Part shown: piece after piece, positions 33,449 through 42,452 of the stretch
Layout: each line of letters opens with the position of its first letter
How positions within the stretch are numbered: the stretch's first letter is position 1
Source of the DNA: JASHPR01 sp963844655
GTDB taxonomy: Bacteria > Actinomycetota > Actinomycetes > Streptosporangiales > Streptosporangiaceae
Assembly: GCA_963844655.1 (NCBI GenBank)
Contig: CAWJPA010000007.1
Location: 1,488,001 to 1,552,000 of the forward strand
DNA: 64,000 bases
Direction of reading: 5' to 3'
Notes under the pieces: generated by a model
Told to the model about the DNA's origin: nothing
Database searches by the model: none
The model's input: the letters and a program-made list of their open reading frames with translations, nothing else
Translations under genes and position numbers: made by a program

Positions 33449-34894
33449 TTAGGCGGGAGACTCGGAGCGGTCACCGGCCCAGGTGGTGTGGAACGAGCCG
33501 TCGCGGTCCACGCGGCGGTAGGTGTGCGCGCCGAAGTTGTCGCGCAGGCCCTGGATGAGCGCGGCGGGCAGGCGGTCCCGGCGCAGCCCGTCGTAGTAGG
33601 CCAGCGATGAGCCGAAGGCCGGCACGGGCACGCCGGCCCGGGACGCGTCGGCCACCACCCGCCGCCAGCTGTCCACGCCGGCCGACACGGCGCTGGCGAA
33701 GTACGGCGCCACCAGCAGGCTGGGCAGGGCCGGGTCCTCGTCGTACGCCTCCCGGATCCGGTTCAGGAACCTGGCCCGGATGATGCACCCGCCGCGCCAG
33801 ATGGTGGCCATCGCGCCGCGGTCGATATCCCAGCCGTACTCGTCGCTGCCGGCCTGGATGTGGTCGAAGCCCTGGGCGTACGCGACGACCTTGGACGCGT
33901 ACAGGGCCTTCCGCACATCCTCGGTGAACGCGGCCCGGTCCTCGACCTGCCACGGGCTCAGGTCGCTGCCGAACGCGCGGCGGGCCGCGGCGCGCTGGTC
34001 GGCGTGGCCGGACAGCGAGCGGGCGAACGTGGCCTCGGCGATGCCGGTGATGGGGATGCCGAGGTCGAGCGCGCTCTGCACGGTCCACCGCCCCGTGCCC
34101 TTCTGCTCGGCCTGGTCCAGGACGATGTCGATGAACGGCTGGCCGGTCGCGGCGTCGGTGTGGGCGAGCACGTCGGCGGTGATCTCGATGAGGAACGACT
34201 CGAGGTCACCCTCATTCCAGGTGCGGAAGATGTCGGCGATCTCGGCCGGGGCCGCGCCGGTGCCGGCCCGGAGCAGGTCGTAGGCCTCGGCAATCAGCTG
34301 CATGTCGGCGTACTCGATGCCGTTGTGCACCATCTTGACGAAGTGGCCGGCGCCATCGGGGCCCACGTGCACGCAGCACGGGGTGCCGTCCACCTGGGCC
34401 GCGATCGACTCGAACATCGGGCCCAGCGTCTGGTACGACTCGGCCGAACCCCCGGGCATGATGCTGGGCCCGTTAAGGGCACCTTCCTCGCCGCCGGACA
34501 CGCCGGACCCGACGAAGTGCAGCCCGCCCGAGCGCAGCTCGCGCTCGCGGCGGCGGGTGTCGGCGTAGTGCGCGTTGCCGCAGTCGATGACGATGTCGCC
34601 CTGGTCCAGCAGCGGGACAAGCTCCCCGATAACGGCGTCGGTGGGCTCACCCGCCTTGACCATGATGATGATCGCGCGGGGCCGTTCCAGGGACGCGACA
34701 AAGTCCCTGGTGGACTCGCTCGGTATAAAGGTGCCCTCGTGCCCGTGCTCGGCCACGAGGCTGCGGGTGCGCTCGGCCGTGCGGTTGTGCAGGGCAACGC
34801 GGTAACCGTGGCGGGCCAGGTTCCGGGCGAGGTTGCGGCCCATCACGGCCAGGCCGGTGACACCAATCTGCGCGGTTTTCTGGTTCTCGTTCAT
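33449..34894 (-). CDS. gnd: 6-phosphogluconate dehydrogenase, decarboxylating
   Basis: 481 residues, the long (dimeric, NADP-type) form. N-terminal fold GVTGLAVMGRNLARN with HNRTAERT after the second strand, VSGGEEGALNGPSIMPGG (substrate loop), HFVKMVHNGIEYADMQ (catalytic Lys), then the helical domain and the C-terminal tail that reaches the partner site (NFGAHTYRR). It converts 6-phosphogluconate to ribulose 5-phosphate with CO2 and NADPH in the oxidative pentose phosphate pathway. Complete, ATG at 34894. Confidence 0.93.
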   Translation of the reverse strand: MNENQKTAQIGVTGLAVMGRNLARNLARHGYRVALHNRTAERTRSLVAEHGHEGTFIPSESTRDFVASLERPRAIIIMVKAGEPTDAVIGELVPLLDQGDIVIDCGNAHYADTRRRERELRSGGLHFVGSGVSGGEEGALNGPSIMPGGSAESYQTLGPMFESIAAQVDGTPCCVHVGPDGAGHFVKMVHNGIEYADMQLIAEAYDLLRAGTGAAPAEIADIFRTWNEGDLESFLIEITADVLAHTDAATGQPFIDIVLDQAEQKGTGRWTVQSALDLGIPITGIAEATFARSLSGHADQRAAARRAFGSDLSPWQVEDRAAFTEDVRKALYASKVVAYAQGFDHIQAGSDEYGWDIDRGAMATIWRGGCIIRARFLNRIREAYDEDPALPSLLVAPYFASAVSAGVDSWRRVVADASRAGVPVPAFGSSLAYYDGLRRDRLPAALIQGLRDNFGAHTYRRVDRDGSFHTTWAGDRSESPA

Positions 34895-35000
34895 CGGGGC
34901 CCACCCTACCGACGGCCGAACCCTCAGGATCGGGACATTAGGCCAATACCGGCCGGGGCCAGCGGCGTCGTCCGCCGGCCCGCGCGATTACGATAAGCCG

Positions 35001-35849
35001 ATGCCCCTGCGTGCCATCGATTTCCACGTGCATCTGCCCACCCCGGACTGGCTGGATGGCAGCATGGCCGGCTACGTCGAGGCGGCCGCGGCGTACTTCC
35101 GCTCCACGCTGGAACGGCAGTCGCTGGAACAGCTGGCGGCCAAGTACCGCGAGCTGGAGCTGAAGGCGGTCCTGCTGGCCTGGGACGCGGAGACGGAGAC
35201 CGGCCGCCCCCGGGTACCGAATGAGACGGTGGCCGCGGCCTGCCGCGACTACCCGGACGCGTTCACCGGCCTGGGCTCGGTCGACCCGCACAAGGGCGAC
35301 GCGGCCGTCGCCGAGGTGGCGAACATCGCCGCCCTGGGGCTGCGCGGGGTGAAGTTCCATCCGTCGCTGCAGGCCTTCGCGCCCGACGACCCCGCCTACT
35401 GGCCGATCTTCGCCGCCTGCGAGCGGCACGGCCTGCTGGCTCTGTTCCACACCGGCACCAGCGGAATCGGCGCCCGCCAGCCCGGCGGCCAGGGCATCAG
35501 GATCGACTACGCGCACCCGCTCAAGCTCGACCCCGTGGCCGCCGCCCACCCGGAGCTGACCGTGGTGGCGGCACACTTCGGCTGGCCCTGGCACATGGAC
35601 CTGATCGCGATGGCGCTGCACAAGACCAACGTCTTCATCGACATCTCGGGCTGGTCGCCGCGCCGGATCCCGCCGGAGGTTATCCGCGAGCTGAAGGGCC
35701 GGCTGTCGGGCCAGTTCCTGTGGGGCAGCGATTTCCCGTTCCTGACCCCGGAACGCTGCCTCGCCGAGTTCGACGAACTCGGCCTGCCCGCGGAGGTGGC
35801 GGACCAGGTGCTGCGGGACAACGCCGCGCGCGTCCTCGGGCTGAGCTAA
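35001..35849 (+). CDS. Amidohydrolase (COG2159-type)
   Basis: 282 residues from ATG 35001. TIM-barrel amidohydrolase_2 family: IDFHVHLP (metal His pair near 7-9), LRGVKFHPSLQAF, HTGTSG, VVAAHFGWPWH (metal His) and WGSDFPF (catalytic Asp). Relatives decarboxylate or hydrolyse aromatic or lactone substrates with one Zn or Mn. Substrate unknown. No strong ribosome site (TAAGCCG), and it is divergent from gnd. The longer frame starting at 34833 is an artefact. Confidence 0.83.
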   Translation: MPLRAIDFHVHLPTPDWLDGSMAGYVEAAAAYFRSTLERQSLEQLAAKYRELELKAVLLAWDAETETGRPRVPNETVAAACRDYPDAFTGLGSVDPHKGDAAVAEVANIAALGLRGVKFHPSLQAFAPDDPAYWPIFAACERHGLLALFHTGTSGIGARQPGGQGIRIDYAHPLKLDPVAAAHPELTVVAAHFGWPWHMDLIAMALHKTNVFIDISGWSPRRIPPEVIRELKGRLSGQFLWGSDFPFLTPERCLAEFDELGLPAEVADQVLRDNAARVLGLS

Positions 35850-35880
35850 CCCGCGGCTGGCCCGCCCGCCCGGCCCGCGG

Positions 35881-37575
35881 TTACTGGCGGATGCGCGCGA
35901 GCACGAGCGTGATGTCATCCTCGCCGTGACCGCGCAGCGCCCGGGTCACCATGTCGCAGGTCTTGCCCAGTGGCGCACCGGGCCCGGCCAGGCTGGAGCT
36001 GAGGGCGTCCCGCAGCGCGGCCATGCCGTGGTCCAGCGTCCGGGTGCGGCTCTCCACCAGCCCGTCGGTGTACAGGGCGAGGGTCGCCCCGGGCGGCAGG
36101 CTGATCTCGGTCACCTGGAAGGACTCGGCACCCAGGCCGAGCGGCAGGCCGGGCGGCAGGTGCAGCATCCGCACCGCGCCGTCGGGGCTCACGAGCACCG
36201 GCGGCAGGTGGCCCGCCTGGGCGGCCACACACGAGCCGCTGGCCGGGTCGATGACCGTGTAGATGCAGGTGGCGAACGGTGCCGCGGTGATGCCTGCCGC
36301 CATCCGGTCCAGCCGGCGCAGCACCTCGCCCGGCGCGAGCTCCAGGTCGGCCAGGGTATGGGCCGCGGTGCGCAGCTGCACCATGACCGCGGCGGCCTCC
36401 GGGCCGTGCCCCATCGCGTCCCCCACGATCAGCGCCGCCCGGCCGCCGGACAGCGGCACGATGTCGTACCAGTCGCCGCCGACCACGCTGTCCCCGACCG
36501 GCACGTAGCGGTGCGCGACCTCCATGCCCGCGGGCACCTGCGGCCGCGCGGGCAGCAGGCCCTGCTGCAGCGCGAGCGCGGTCCGCCGCTCCCTGTCGTA
36601 CAGCCGAGCGTTGTCGATGCAGACCGCCGCGCGTGAGGCAAGCTCGGCGGCGAGCGTGACGTCGGCCGGGCCGAACGCCTGGCTGGTGGGCGCACGCCCG
36701 AACATCGCGCAGCCGACCACAGTGCCGCGGGCGATGAGCGGCATGGCCAGGAACGCGCTGTAGCGGGACATCAGCTCCTGGCCGGCCGGGCGGCTGCCCA
36801 GGCGGGCGGCGGTCTCGTCGTCCACCGGGTCGAGCAGGACCGGCTGGCCTTGCGCCATCGCCCGGGAATGCAGGCTGTCCGCCCCGAAGACCAGGATCTC
36901 GCTGGGCCGCAGCAGGCTGTCGGTAGCCGTCGCGTCGAGGCCGGCCAGGCGCGCGGCCAGCCGCCGCACCGCGACCCCGGACCCGGCCCGGAGCGAGGTG
37001 AAGTCATCGGCCACGAGCAGGCGTTCCGTCACGTAGATCACGGCCGCGTCGGCGAACCCCGGCACGGCGACGTTAACGATCTCGGCGGCCGTCTGGGTGA
37101 GGTCGAGGGTGCTGCCGATCCGGGCCGCTGCCTCACTCAGCCAGCTCGGGCCCGGCTGCGGCCAGGCCCGCTGAACGATCACCAGTGTGCCGTTGGGCAC
37201 TCCGCTCAGGGGCTCACAGCGGATGGCGAACCGCCCGTCGCCCAGCTTGCCTCCGGCCACGGTCGTGGTCCAGAGCCGCCCGGCGGCCACCTCGGCCAGC
37301 GCCTGCCCCATCAGCTCACGCTGGCCCGGCCCGGTCATCAGCACGTCGCACACGTCCTGCCCGACGACCGCGTCCTCCGGGCGGCCGAACAGGTGCTCGG
37401 CCGTCACCGGCCAGGAGGTCACCTCTCCCCGCGGCCCCACGGTGAACGCGGCGAGGCCAGCCAGGTCCGGATCACGCCGTCGCGGCAGCCCGGGTTTGCC
37501 AGCTCCCGCCAACTGTGACTCCAACGGTATCTGCACCAACCTTGACTGCGAGTTCGCGGGGCTTCCTAGCGGCAT
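35881..37575 (-). CDS. SpoIIE-type PP2C phosphatase with PAS and GAF domains
   Basis: 564 residues from ATG 37575; the open frame upstream to 38190 has no coding character and a poor start. An N-terminal PAS-like part (GLAAFTVGPRGEVTSWPVTAEHLFG, about 40-120) is followed by a GAF domain (about 150-320) and the PP2C domain with GDWYDIVPL, VGDAMGHGPEAA, ATCIYTVID, LYTDGLVES and EDDITLVLARI. The metal-binding Asp residues are present, so it should be active. Such phosphatases dephosphorylate anti-sigma-antagonist proteins in partner-switch stress circuits. No anti-sigma partner is in the window. Confidence 0.85.
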   Translation of the reverse strand: MPLGSPANSQSRLVQIPLESQLAGAGKPGLPRRRDPDLAGLAAFTVGPRGEVTSWPVTAEHLFGRPEDAVVGQDVCDVLMTGPGQRELMGQALAEVAAGRLWTTTVAGGKLGDGRFAIRCEPLSGVPNGTLVIVQRAWPQPGPSWLSEAAARIGSTLDLTQTAAEIVNVAVPGFADAAVIYVTERLLVADDFTSLRAGSGVAVRRLAARLAGLDATATDSLLRPSEILVFGADSLHSRAMAQGQPVLLDPVDDETAARLGSRPAGQELMSRYSAFLAMPLIARGTVVGCAMFGRAPTSQAFGPADVTLAAELASRAAVCIDNARLYDRERRTALALQQGLLPARPQVPAGMEVAHRYVPVGDSVVGGDWYDIVPLSGGRAALIVGDAMGHGPEAAAVMVQLRTAAHTLADLELAPGEVLRRLDRMAAGITAAPFATCIYTVIDPASGSCVAAQAGHLPPVLVSPDGAVRMLHLPPGLPLGLGAESFQVTEISLPPGATLALYTDGLVESRTRTLDHGMAALRDALSSSLAGPGAPLGKTCDMVTRALRGHGEDDITLVLARIRQ

Positions 37576-38128
37576 ATCGGGACAATGGCCGCAGTCCTTT
37601 CGCCCTGCGGCGGTCCGGCACGGCCAGGTATTGCCAGTACGGTTGGATATCGTACGAACACGAAATGTATCGCATCTTCGGTCCCAAATGGTCCGGCCCG
37701 GCCGACTTCTCGGGGACGTTTTAGCGCGACCCGTGGCGCCGTTGAGAAGTGCGCGTGCACGGCGAACGTCCCAGTCATGGCGTGGGGCTCGAGAGCTCCG
37801 GGCTAGGGCTGCGGCCCAGCGTGCGAACCTGATTCCCCAACGGACGCACCGCCTGCCCCGCTCAGTTCCCCGCTCCGGGCCGACCGGGCGTGAAAGCTCT
37901 AAGTGGTCTTCATGCAATCTCATCTCGCGGCCATCGCTGCGTCGCGATCCCGCTTGAGCAGGCCATTTATCTTTAACGCACAGGCCCGATTTAAAGTTAT
38001 CCTTTTTCTGATCTCTTCTCGCGACCTGGAAAATTCTCAGCGTATCGGGCCAGGCGGAAACGGATGTGGCGTGACTCGGCGCCTGTGGCCGGCATGGAGG
38101 TGCCGCCCGCCGGTCGGCCCGCCCATTC

Positions 38129-38181
38129 CATGATCGTGGTGGGTTACCCGCGCTATAAAGCGAAAACCCACCACGATCATG
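38129..38181. promoter_or_regulatory. Long hairpin (17-bp perfect arms) before the tetR gene
   Basis: Perfect inverted repeat: 38129-38145 (starts CATGATCGTGG) against 38165-38181, with a 19-nt loop that itself holds CGCT-ATAA-AGCG. The loop contains TATAAA (38154-38159), which could be a -10 element for tetR. It may be a cruciform operator or a bidirectional transcription stop; there is no T-tract. Confidence 0.5.
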
Positions 38182-38192
38182 AAACAACATGC

Positions 38193-38211
38193 GTACGATA
38201 CGGTATCGTAC
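38193..38211 (+). promoter_or_regulatory. TetR-type operator
   Basis: Perfect 19-nt palindrome GTACGATAC-G-GTATCGTAC, ending 5 nt before the GTG at 38217. Size and symmetry are typical of autoregulatory TetR sites. A related half-site, ATATCGTACGA, lies near 37648 within the phosphatase upstream region. Confidence 0.7.
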
Positions 38212-38216
38212 ACATC

Positions 38217-38825
38217 GTGGAAGCTGCGGGACGGGACCGGCGGCCAGCCCGGGGCCGGGCCCGGGAGCGGGCCATCCTGGCCGCGGTGATCGAGCTGCTC
38301 GGCGAGGCGGGGTACGAGGCGATGACCATGGATGCCGTCGCGGCCCGGGCTCACGCCAGCAAGACCACGATCTACCGGCGCTGGCCGGGCAAGCCGGCGC
38401 TGGTCCGGGCGGCGGTGGACGAGTACCTGGCCGGCCGGCTGCTGAGCACGGCCGACACCGGCAGCCTGCGCGGTGACCTGCTCGCCGTGATGCGGGCGAT
38501 GCCCGGCCACCTGACCGATGAGTTCCTGGCCATGATGAGCGGGCTGACCCACGCCATGCGGCAGGACCCCGAGCTGGCCGAGATGCTCCGGTCGCACCTC
38601 ATCGGCGTGGACCCGGTCGCCGGGGTGATCATCAACCGGGCGGCCGCCCGCGGCGAGGTGCCCGGCCGCGCCCGGGCGGACCTGGCCCGCCTGGCGCACG
38701 AGGTGATCGAGGCCCTGCTGTTCCGGCAGATGATGACCGGCGGGCCGCTGGACGGGGCCTTCGCCGAGCACGTGGTGGATGACCTCGTCCTGCCCGTCCT
38801 GGCCCGCAGGCTGCAGGGCGGCTAG
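38217..38825 (+). CDS. TetR-family transcriptional regulator
   Basis: 202 residues from GTG 38217. The N-terminal HTH reads AILAAVIELLGEAGYEAMTMDAVAARAHASKTTIYRRWPGKPALVRAAV (about 20-68), followed by a helical C-terminal ligand domain of the TetR_C type (LTHAMRQDPELAEMLRSHL...). A perfect palindrome immediately upstream indicates autoregulation. Downstream after 42 nt is an NTF2-like gene, the likely co-transcribed target. Inducer unknown. Confidence 0.87.
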   Translation: MEAAGRDRRPARGRARERAILAAVIELLGEAGYEAMTMDAVAARAHASKTTIYRRWPGKPALVRAAVDEYLAGRLLSTADTGSLRGDLLAVMRAMPGHLTDEFLAMMSGLTHAMRQDPELAEMLRSHLIGVDPVAGVIINRAAARGEVPGRARADLARLAHEVIEALLFRQMMTGGPLDGAFAEHVVDDLVLPVLARRLQGG

Positions 38826-38867
38826 CCCGCGATCACGCCGAGACCGGCACGAGAAGAGAGGTTCCCC

Positions 38868-39287
38868 ATGTCCCTGGCCGCCTTCGGAGCGCAGGACGTC
38901 GAGCGCTTCACCCGCGAATTCGAGGCGCTGTTCAACGCGGGCGATGCCGCGCGCATGGCCGCGTTCTACACCGCCGACGCCAAGCTCCTGGCCGAGGACA
39001 CCGAGCCGGTCCAGGGGCGTGATGCCATCGAGCGGTTCTGGCGGGCCGCCTGTGACCAGGCCCGGGCGGCACGGGCCCGGCGCTCGATCAGCCTGCAGGA
39101 GGTGACGAGCTCCGGCGACCTCGGCTACGCCCTCGGCACCGTGGCCATCCAGGTCCCGGCCGGCGGCGGCCCCGGACGGGAGATCACCACCAAGTACGCC
39201 ACCATCTGGCGCCGCGGCGCCGATGGCCGTTGGCAGCTGGCCGTGGACATCTCCAACCGCAATCCCGCTAGCTCTCCGGGTGCCTGA
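38868..39287 (+). CDS. SnoaL/NTF2-like protein (DUF4440)
   Basis: 139 residues. Cone-shaped NTF2 fold: FTREFEALFNAGDAARMAAFYTADAKLLAEDTEPVQGRDAIERFW, then strands ending KYATIWRRGADGRWQLAVDISNRNP, the usual family ending. These small proteins act as isomerases or hydrolases or bind small molecules; the role here is unknown. ATG at 38868 with AGAGAGG. It is second in a tetR operon. The 3' end overlaps the convergent glycosidase-like gene by 20 nt. Confidence 0.8.
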   Translation: MSLAAFGAQDVERFTREFEALFNAGDAARMAAFYTADAKLLAEDTEPVQGRDAIERFWRAACDQARAARARRSISLQEVTSSGDLGYALGTVAIQVPAGGGPGREITTKYATIWRRGADGRWQLAVDISNRNPASSPGA

Positions 39288-41457
39288 GCCGCACGGTGAC
39301 CGTGCGGACCGCGGGCGCCAGCGTGACCGTTCCTGTGCTCTCGCTGACCGTCCCTGCGCTGGTGCCGGCGATGTTGCCGACGAACGCGGGCAGCTGGAAC
39401 AGGACCGGCCCGCCCGGGCGCTGGCCCGAGAGAGTCAGTGTGACCGAGTTCCCGGTGGAGCGGATGACCAGCCCGGCGTGCTTAGCGTTCAGGGTAGGGA
39501 AGTTGGCCAGGCTGATCACCTGGCCGGCGCGCACCCACGCGTCGGGAACACCACGCCCGACGACCAGGCTGCCGTCGGCACGCTGCGCGACCAGCGAGTC
39601 GAGCAGCACCATGTTGGCGTTGGCCATGCCCCAGGCGTGCGGGGACGAGCCGTTGCCGCTCTCCGGGTGGGTGCCGGCCCACGGTGAGCCCGGGTTCGGG
39701 AACTGCTGGCTCTCCCACCACGAGTACGGGCCGCTCTGCCCGTTGGCGATCATGAACTGGTAGCTCAGGATGCCCTGGTCGCGGTGGCGCGCGCTGGCCA
39801 GGCCCCACTCGCCGTACCCCGCGTTGTACGCGGTGCTGTAGTACTGCGTCGGGTAGCCGCCGAACGTGTCCGGCGGCAGCTTCCCGGCCAGGCGCCCGAA
39901 GCCGTAGTCGTAGGTGGCGTCGATCAGGCTCAGGCCCGGCCCGCTGCGCGGAGCGCCGAACAGGTACCCGTCCCAGGCCCAGCGGCCGAACAGGAAGGGC
40001 GCGGCCCAGTTCGCGTCCTCGGCGTTGGCGCACCGGTTGGCCGTGTTGGGCTCAGTCATCGAACACGGCAGATACGTGAGGTGGTTAGCCGCTATCGTCG
40101 CGTCCAATGTCTTGCTGGTCGCGTTCAGCAGGCTGGCGTACTCGGCGCCGGCCCAGCTGGCCTGTGCCGCGTTGCCGACCCGCTGCGCCAGCCACCGGTA
40201 CGCCCACAGGCCCATCAGCGCCTCGTAGTTGTCGATGGTCCAGTAGCCGTTCGCGTCGATGTCGTTCGTCTTCTCCATGATCCCGCCGGGGCCGGTGCGG
40301 TCGGTGGCGATCAGGTGGGCGGTGTCGGCGATGCTGGGCTCGCCCGTGCCGGCCGGGCCTTCGGTGTTGAAATTTGCCTTAACGAATTGCAGGTCGCCGG
40401 TCTTCAGCAGGTAAAGGGCCCAGATCCACGGGTAGGTCCACACCCCGTCGTCGTACTGGGTCTGGCTTCCGATCACGAAGCGCGCCCGGTCCAGCAGGCC
40501 GTGCGCGCCGGTCGTGTAGCCCTGGGTGAACAGGTTGGCCAGGATGCCGATGACGTCGTGGCTGAACTCCATGTCGTATCCGTTGGCCCCGGTCTTGAGC
40601 TTGTCGCCGGACCGGATGATCTGGGTGTAGATGAAGCCGGTGCGGTACGCGTCGACCAGGCTCTGGTCGGGCAGCCGCAGGATCTGGGTGATCCCGGCCA
40701 GCTGGCCGTTCCAGTAGGCGCGCATGTGCGCGAAGTGCTGGGCGAAGCCGCCCGCGCCCTTGATCGCGGCGGCCGACGGCCAGGCGTAGGTGCCGCCGAA
40801 CCGGTCCGAGGCCACGGCGTAGTCATGGTTCACGGTCCCGCGGGCCGGAACCGTGACCGGCGCCGAGCCGAGCGGGACCAGGCCGGCCGACGGCTCGGGG
40901 TCGATGCTGATCGCCCGGCCGGTGGGGTTGGCCACCTGGACCCGGCTGTAGATCACCACGTAGTCGTGGCCGCCGATCGTGACCTTGTCGCCGAAGTTCG
41001 TGATCGAGATGCGGGCGCCGTCCCGGTGGAACGTGGTGACCAGGGCCGGGAGGTAGCCGTCCGCGTTGGCCCACGTGGTGGGGCTGTCGTCGTAGACGCC
41101 GTAGCCGTAGGTGGTGCCGGTGACGGCCGCGGTGCTGCCGCTGCCCGGGCCGTTGGCGGTGGTGACGAAGAAGCTGCCGCCCAGGCAGGCGGTCACGCCC
41201 TCGCTGTTGCCCGCCCAGCCGATGACGCTGGCGTCGCCGAAGGTGCCGTAGATCGTCTGGCTGCCCGCCGGGCCGTTCGGCGCGCAGCTGTAGGGCGGCG
41301 CCGTGGCGGTGGCTGCGGTGGCGGCGGCCGCGCCCCCGCGCTGCGCGGTCCCGGCGCCGGCCGCCGCCGTGAGCGCCATTCCTGTGAAGGCCATCGCGGC
41401 CGTCAGCAGCACGGTTCCCGCGCGGCGGGCTGAATGGGCTGTTCCTGTGGGCGTCAT
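39268..41457 (-). CDS. Secreted six-hairpin glycosidase-like protein
   Basis: 729 residues. N-terminal signal peptide (RRAGTVLLTAAMAFTGMALTAAAGAGTA). A beta-sandwich-like domain (about 60-230) precedes an (alpha/alpha) barrel: AYWNGQLAGITQILRLPDQSLVDAYRTGFIYTQII, YDMEFSHDVIGILANLF, DDGVWTYPWIWALYLLKTGD, TIDNYEALMGLWAYRWLAQ. The C-terminus is a small beta domain (VTLTLSGQRPGG). This architecture resembles glucoamylase/GH15- or GH65-type enzymes, but I cannot fix the family or the catalytic Glu residues. Exported; probably acts on a plant or microbial polysaccharide. ATG at 41457. Confidence 0.7.
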   Translation of the reverse strand: MTPTGTAHSARRAGTVLLTAAMAFTGMALTAAAGAGTAQRGGAAAATAATATAPPYSCAPNGPAGSQTIYGTFGDASVIGWAGNSEGVTACLGGSFFVTTANGPGSGSTAAVTGTTYGYGVYDDSPTTWANADGYLPALVTTFHRDGARISITNFGDKVTIGGHDYVVIYSRVQVANPTGRAISIDPEPSAGLVPLGSAPVTVPARGTVNHDYAVASDRFGGTYAWPSAAAIKGAGGFAQHFAHMRAYWNGQLAGITQILRLPDQSLVDAYRTGFIYTQIIRSGDKLKTGANGYDMEFSHDVIGILANLFTQGYTTGAHGLLDRARFVIGSQTQYDDGVWTYPWIWALYLLKTGDLQFVKANFNTEGPAGTGEPSIADTAHLIATDRTGPGGIMEKTNDIDANGYWTIDNYEALMGLWAYRWLAQRVGNAAQASWAGAEYASLLNATSKTLDATIAANHLTYLPCSMTEPNTANRCANAEDANWAAPFLFGRWAWDGYLFGAPRSGPGLSLIDATYDYGFGRLAGKLPPDTFGGYPTQYYSTAYNAGYGEWGLASARHRDQGILSYQFMIANGQSGPYSWWESQQFPNPGSPWAGTHPESGNGSSPHAWGMANANMVLLDSLVAQRADGSLVVGRGVPDAWVRAGQVISLANFPTLNAKHAGLVIRSTGNSVTLTLSGQRPGGPVLFQLPAFVGNIAGTSAGTVSESTGTVTLAPAVRTVTVRLRHPES

Positions 41458-41955
41458 TGGCTACCTCCGCAGCCGCACCCACTACCCGGATCGGAAGCTC
41501 TAATGCGCGCGTGACCGCGCCGCGGTGCGCGGGCGGGAGATTGAGCAACGGGGTCCCGGCCCGCATCCGAGCCGATGGTGGTGAAGCAGCGGGCAGGCCC
41601 AGCCCGGGCAGGCCCAGACCGGGCGGCGCGTCGTGGTTGGACATAAAGGCGCGCTGGAGCCGGCCTTTTGGTCCATCCACCATACGGAACGGTGACTAGA
41701 ACGGAGTTATGTGACCGGCGTGCACTAGTGGGACCCGGCCGCGGCTGGGCTGGCTCGGGAAGCGTGGTCTAAGGCGCCCGGCCGGGTCGCCATCAGGCGT
41801 GGATGTACCAGAGGGGTCGCTCCAGCGACCCCTCTGGTACATCCACTCTGGCCCTCTCGAGTGTCCAACCAGGAGCGGGGCCGGGCTGAACGGGAACCGG
41901 GGCCGCGGTGCGAAATCGCGTTGCCAGGTGCCGGGGGGGCTGGGAGCCTGGGCCG
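41458..41955. other. Intergenic region between the glycosidase-like gene and ridA
   Basis: About 500 nt without a gene. It contains the 48-nt palindrome (41799-41846) and, near 41685-41715, a promoter-like AT-richer patch with the repeated element GGAACGG / AGAACGGAG. Nothing else was recognised. Confidence 0.4.
41799..41846. repeat. Perfect 48-nt palindrome (23-bp arms, 2-nt loop)
   Basis: The left arm (41799-41821, begins GTGGATGTACC and ends GGGGTCGCT) is an exact reverse complement of the right arm (41824-41846), separated only by CC. No T-tract follows, so it is not a typical terminator. It could form a cruciform, act as a bidirectional stop between the genes, or be a mobile palindromic unit. 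Confidence 0.7.
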
Positions 41956-42354
41956 ATGACCGTGCGCCTGATTCGTTCCGCCCGCCTCTGGGCTGGCGTG
42001 CCCTACGCCTACGCCGCGACCGGGGGTCCGGGCGCCCTCGTCTTTACCGCGGGCGCGTGCCCGCTCGGTCCCGACGGTGAGGTCGTGGCCCCGGGTGATG
42101 TCGCGGCCCAGGCCAAGCAGGCCGTGGCCAATCTCGCCGAGGCCCTGACCGCCGCGGAGTCGGACCTCAGCCAGGTCCTGAAGACGACCGTCTACGTGGC
42201 GTCCGGCGAGCGGGCCGACCTGGTCGCGGCCTGGGATGTGATCAGGTCGGCCTTCGGTGAGCATGACGCCCCGAGCACCCTGCTCGGCGTGGCCGTCCTC
42301 GGGTACCCCGGCCAGCTCGTGGAGATCGAGGCCGTGGCCCTGGCCCGCTCCTGA
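41956..42354 (+). CDS. RidA-family protein
   Basis: 132 residues from ATG 41956. The family blocks are present: YAYAATGGPGALVFTAGACPLGPDGEVVAPGDVAAQAKQAVANL, VLKTTVYVAS and the closing GYPGQLVEIEAVALARS. RidA enzymes deaminate reactive enamines and imines. The active-site Arg that normally precedes the last Glu (as CVA R or similar) is not obvious, so it may belong to a Rid2-7 subgroup. Cytoplasmic trimer expected. An upstream in-frame ATG at 41908 looks unlikely. Confidence 0.82.
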   Translation: MTVRLIRSARLWAGVPYAYAATGGPGALVFTAGACPLGPDGEVVAPGDVAAQAKQAVANLAEALTAAESDLSQVLKTTVYVASGERADLVAAWDVIRSAFGEHDAPSTLLGVAVLGYPGQLVEIEAVALARS

Positions 42355-42452
42355 CGGCGGCGTGGCACGGCGGCAGCTACCCGTAAAACCGGGTCGGCGG
42401 CGTCGGCCTGAAGTAGAGTCCTCGCAGGTCATCGGTCCAGGGGGGAGCCGAT

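Larger units (their letters stand above)
37576..38216. other. Intergenic region with AT-rich segment and hairpin
   Basis: About 640 nt between divergent genes, without convincing coding sequence. Around 37950-38045 the composition drops to AT-rich (runs such as TTTAAAGTTATCC and CTTTTTCTGA), the likely promoter area for the leftward phosphatase gene. The right part contains the hairpin at 38129-38181 and the operator at 38193-38211. Confidence 0.4.

Noticed and set aside
38129..38181. Rho-independent terminator
   Set aside because: Strong stem but no T-tract on either side, and it sits between divergent promoters where a terminator is not needed.
37576..38190. Extension of the SpoIIE phosphatase frame upstream to an ATG at 38190
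   Set aside because: The extra 205 codons have no domain, run through an AT-rich promoter-like region and end inside the tetR hairpin; a shorter start is more sensible.
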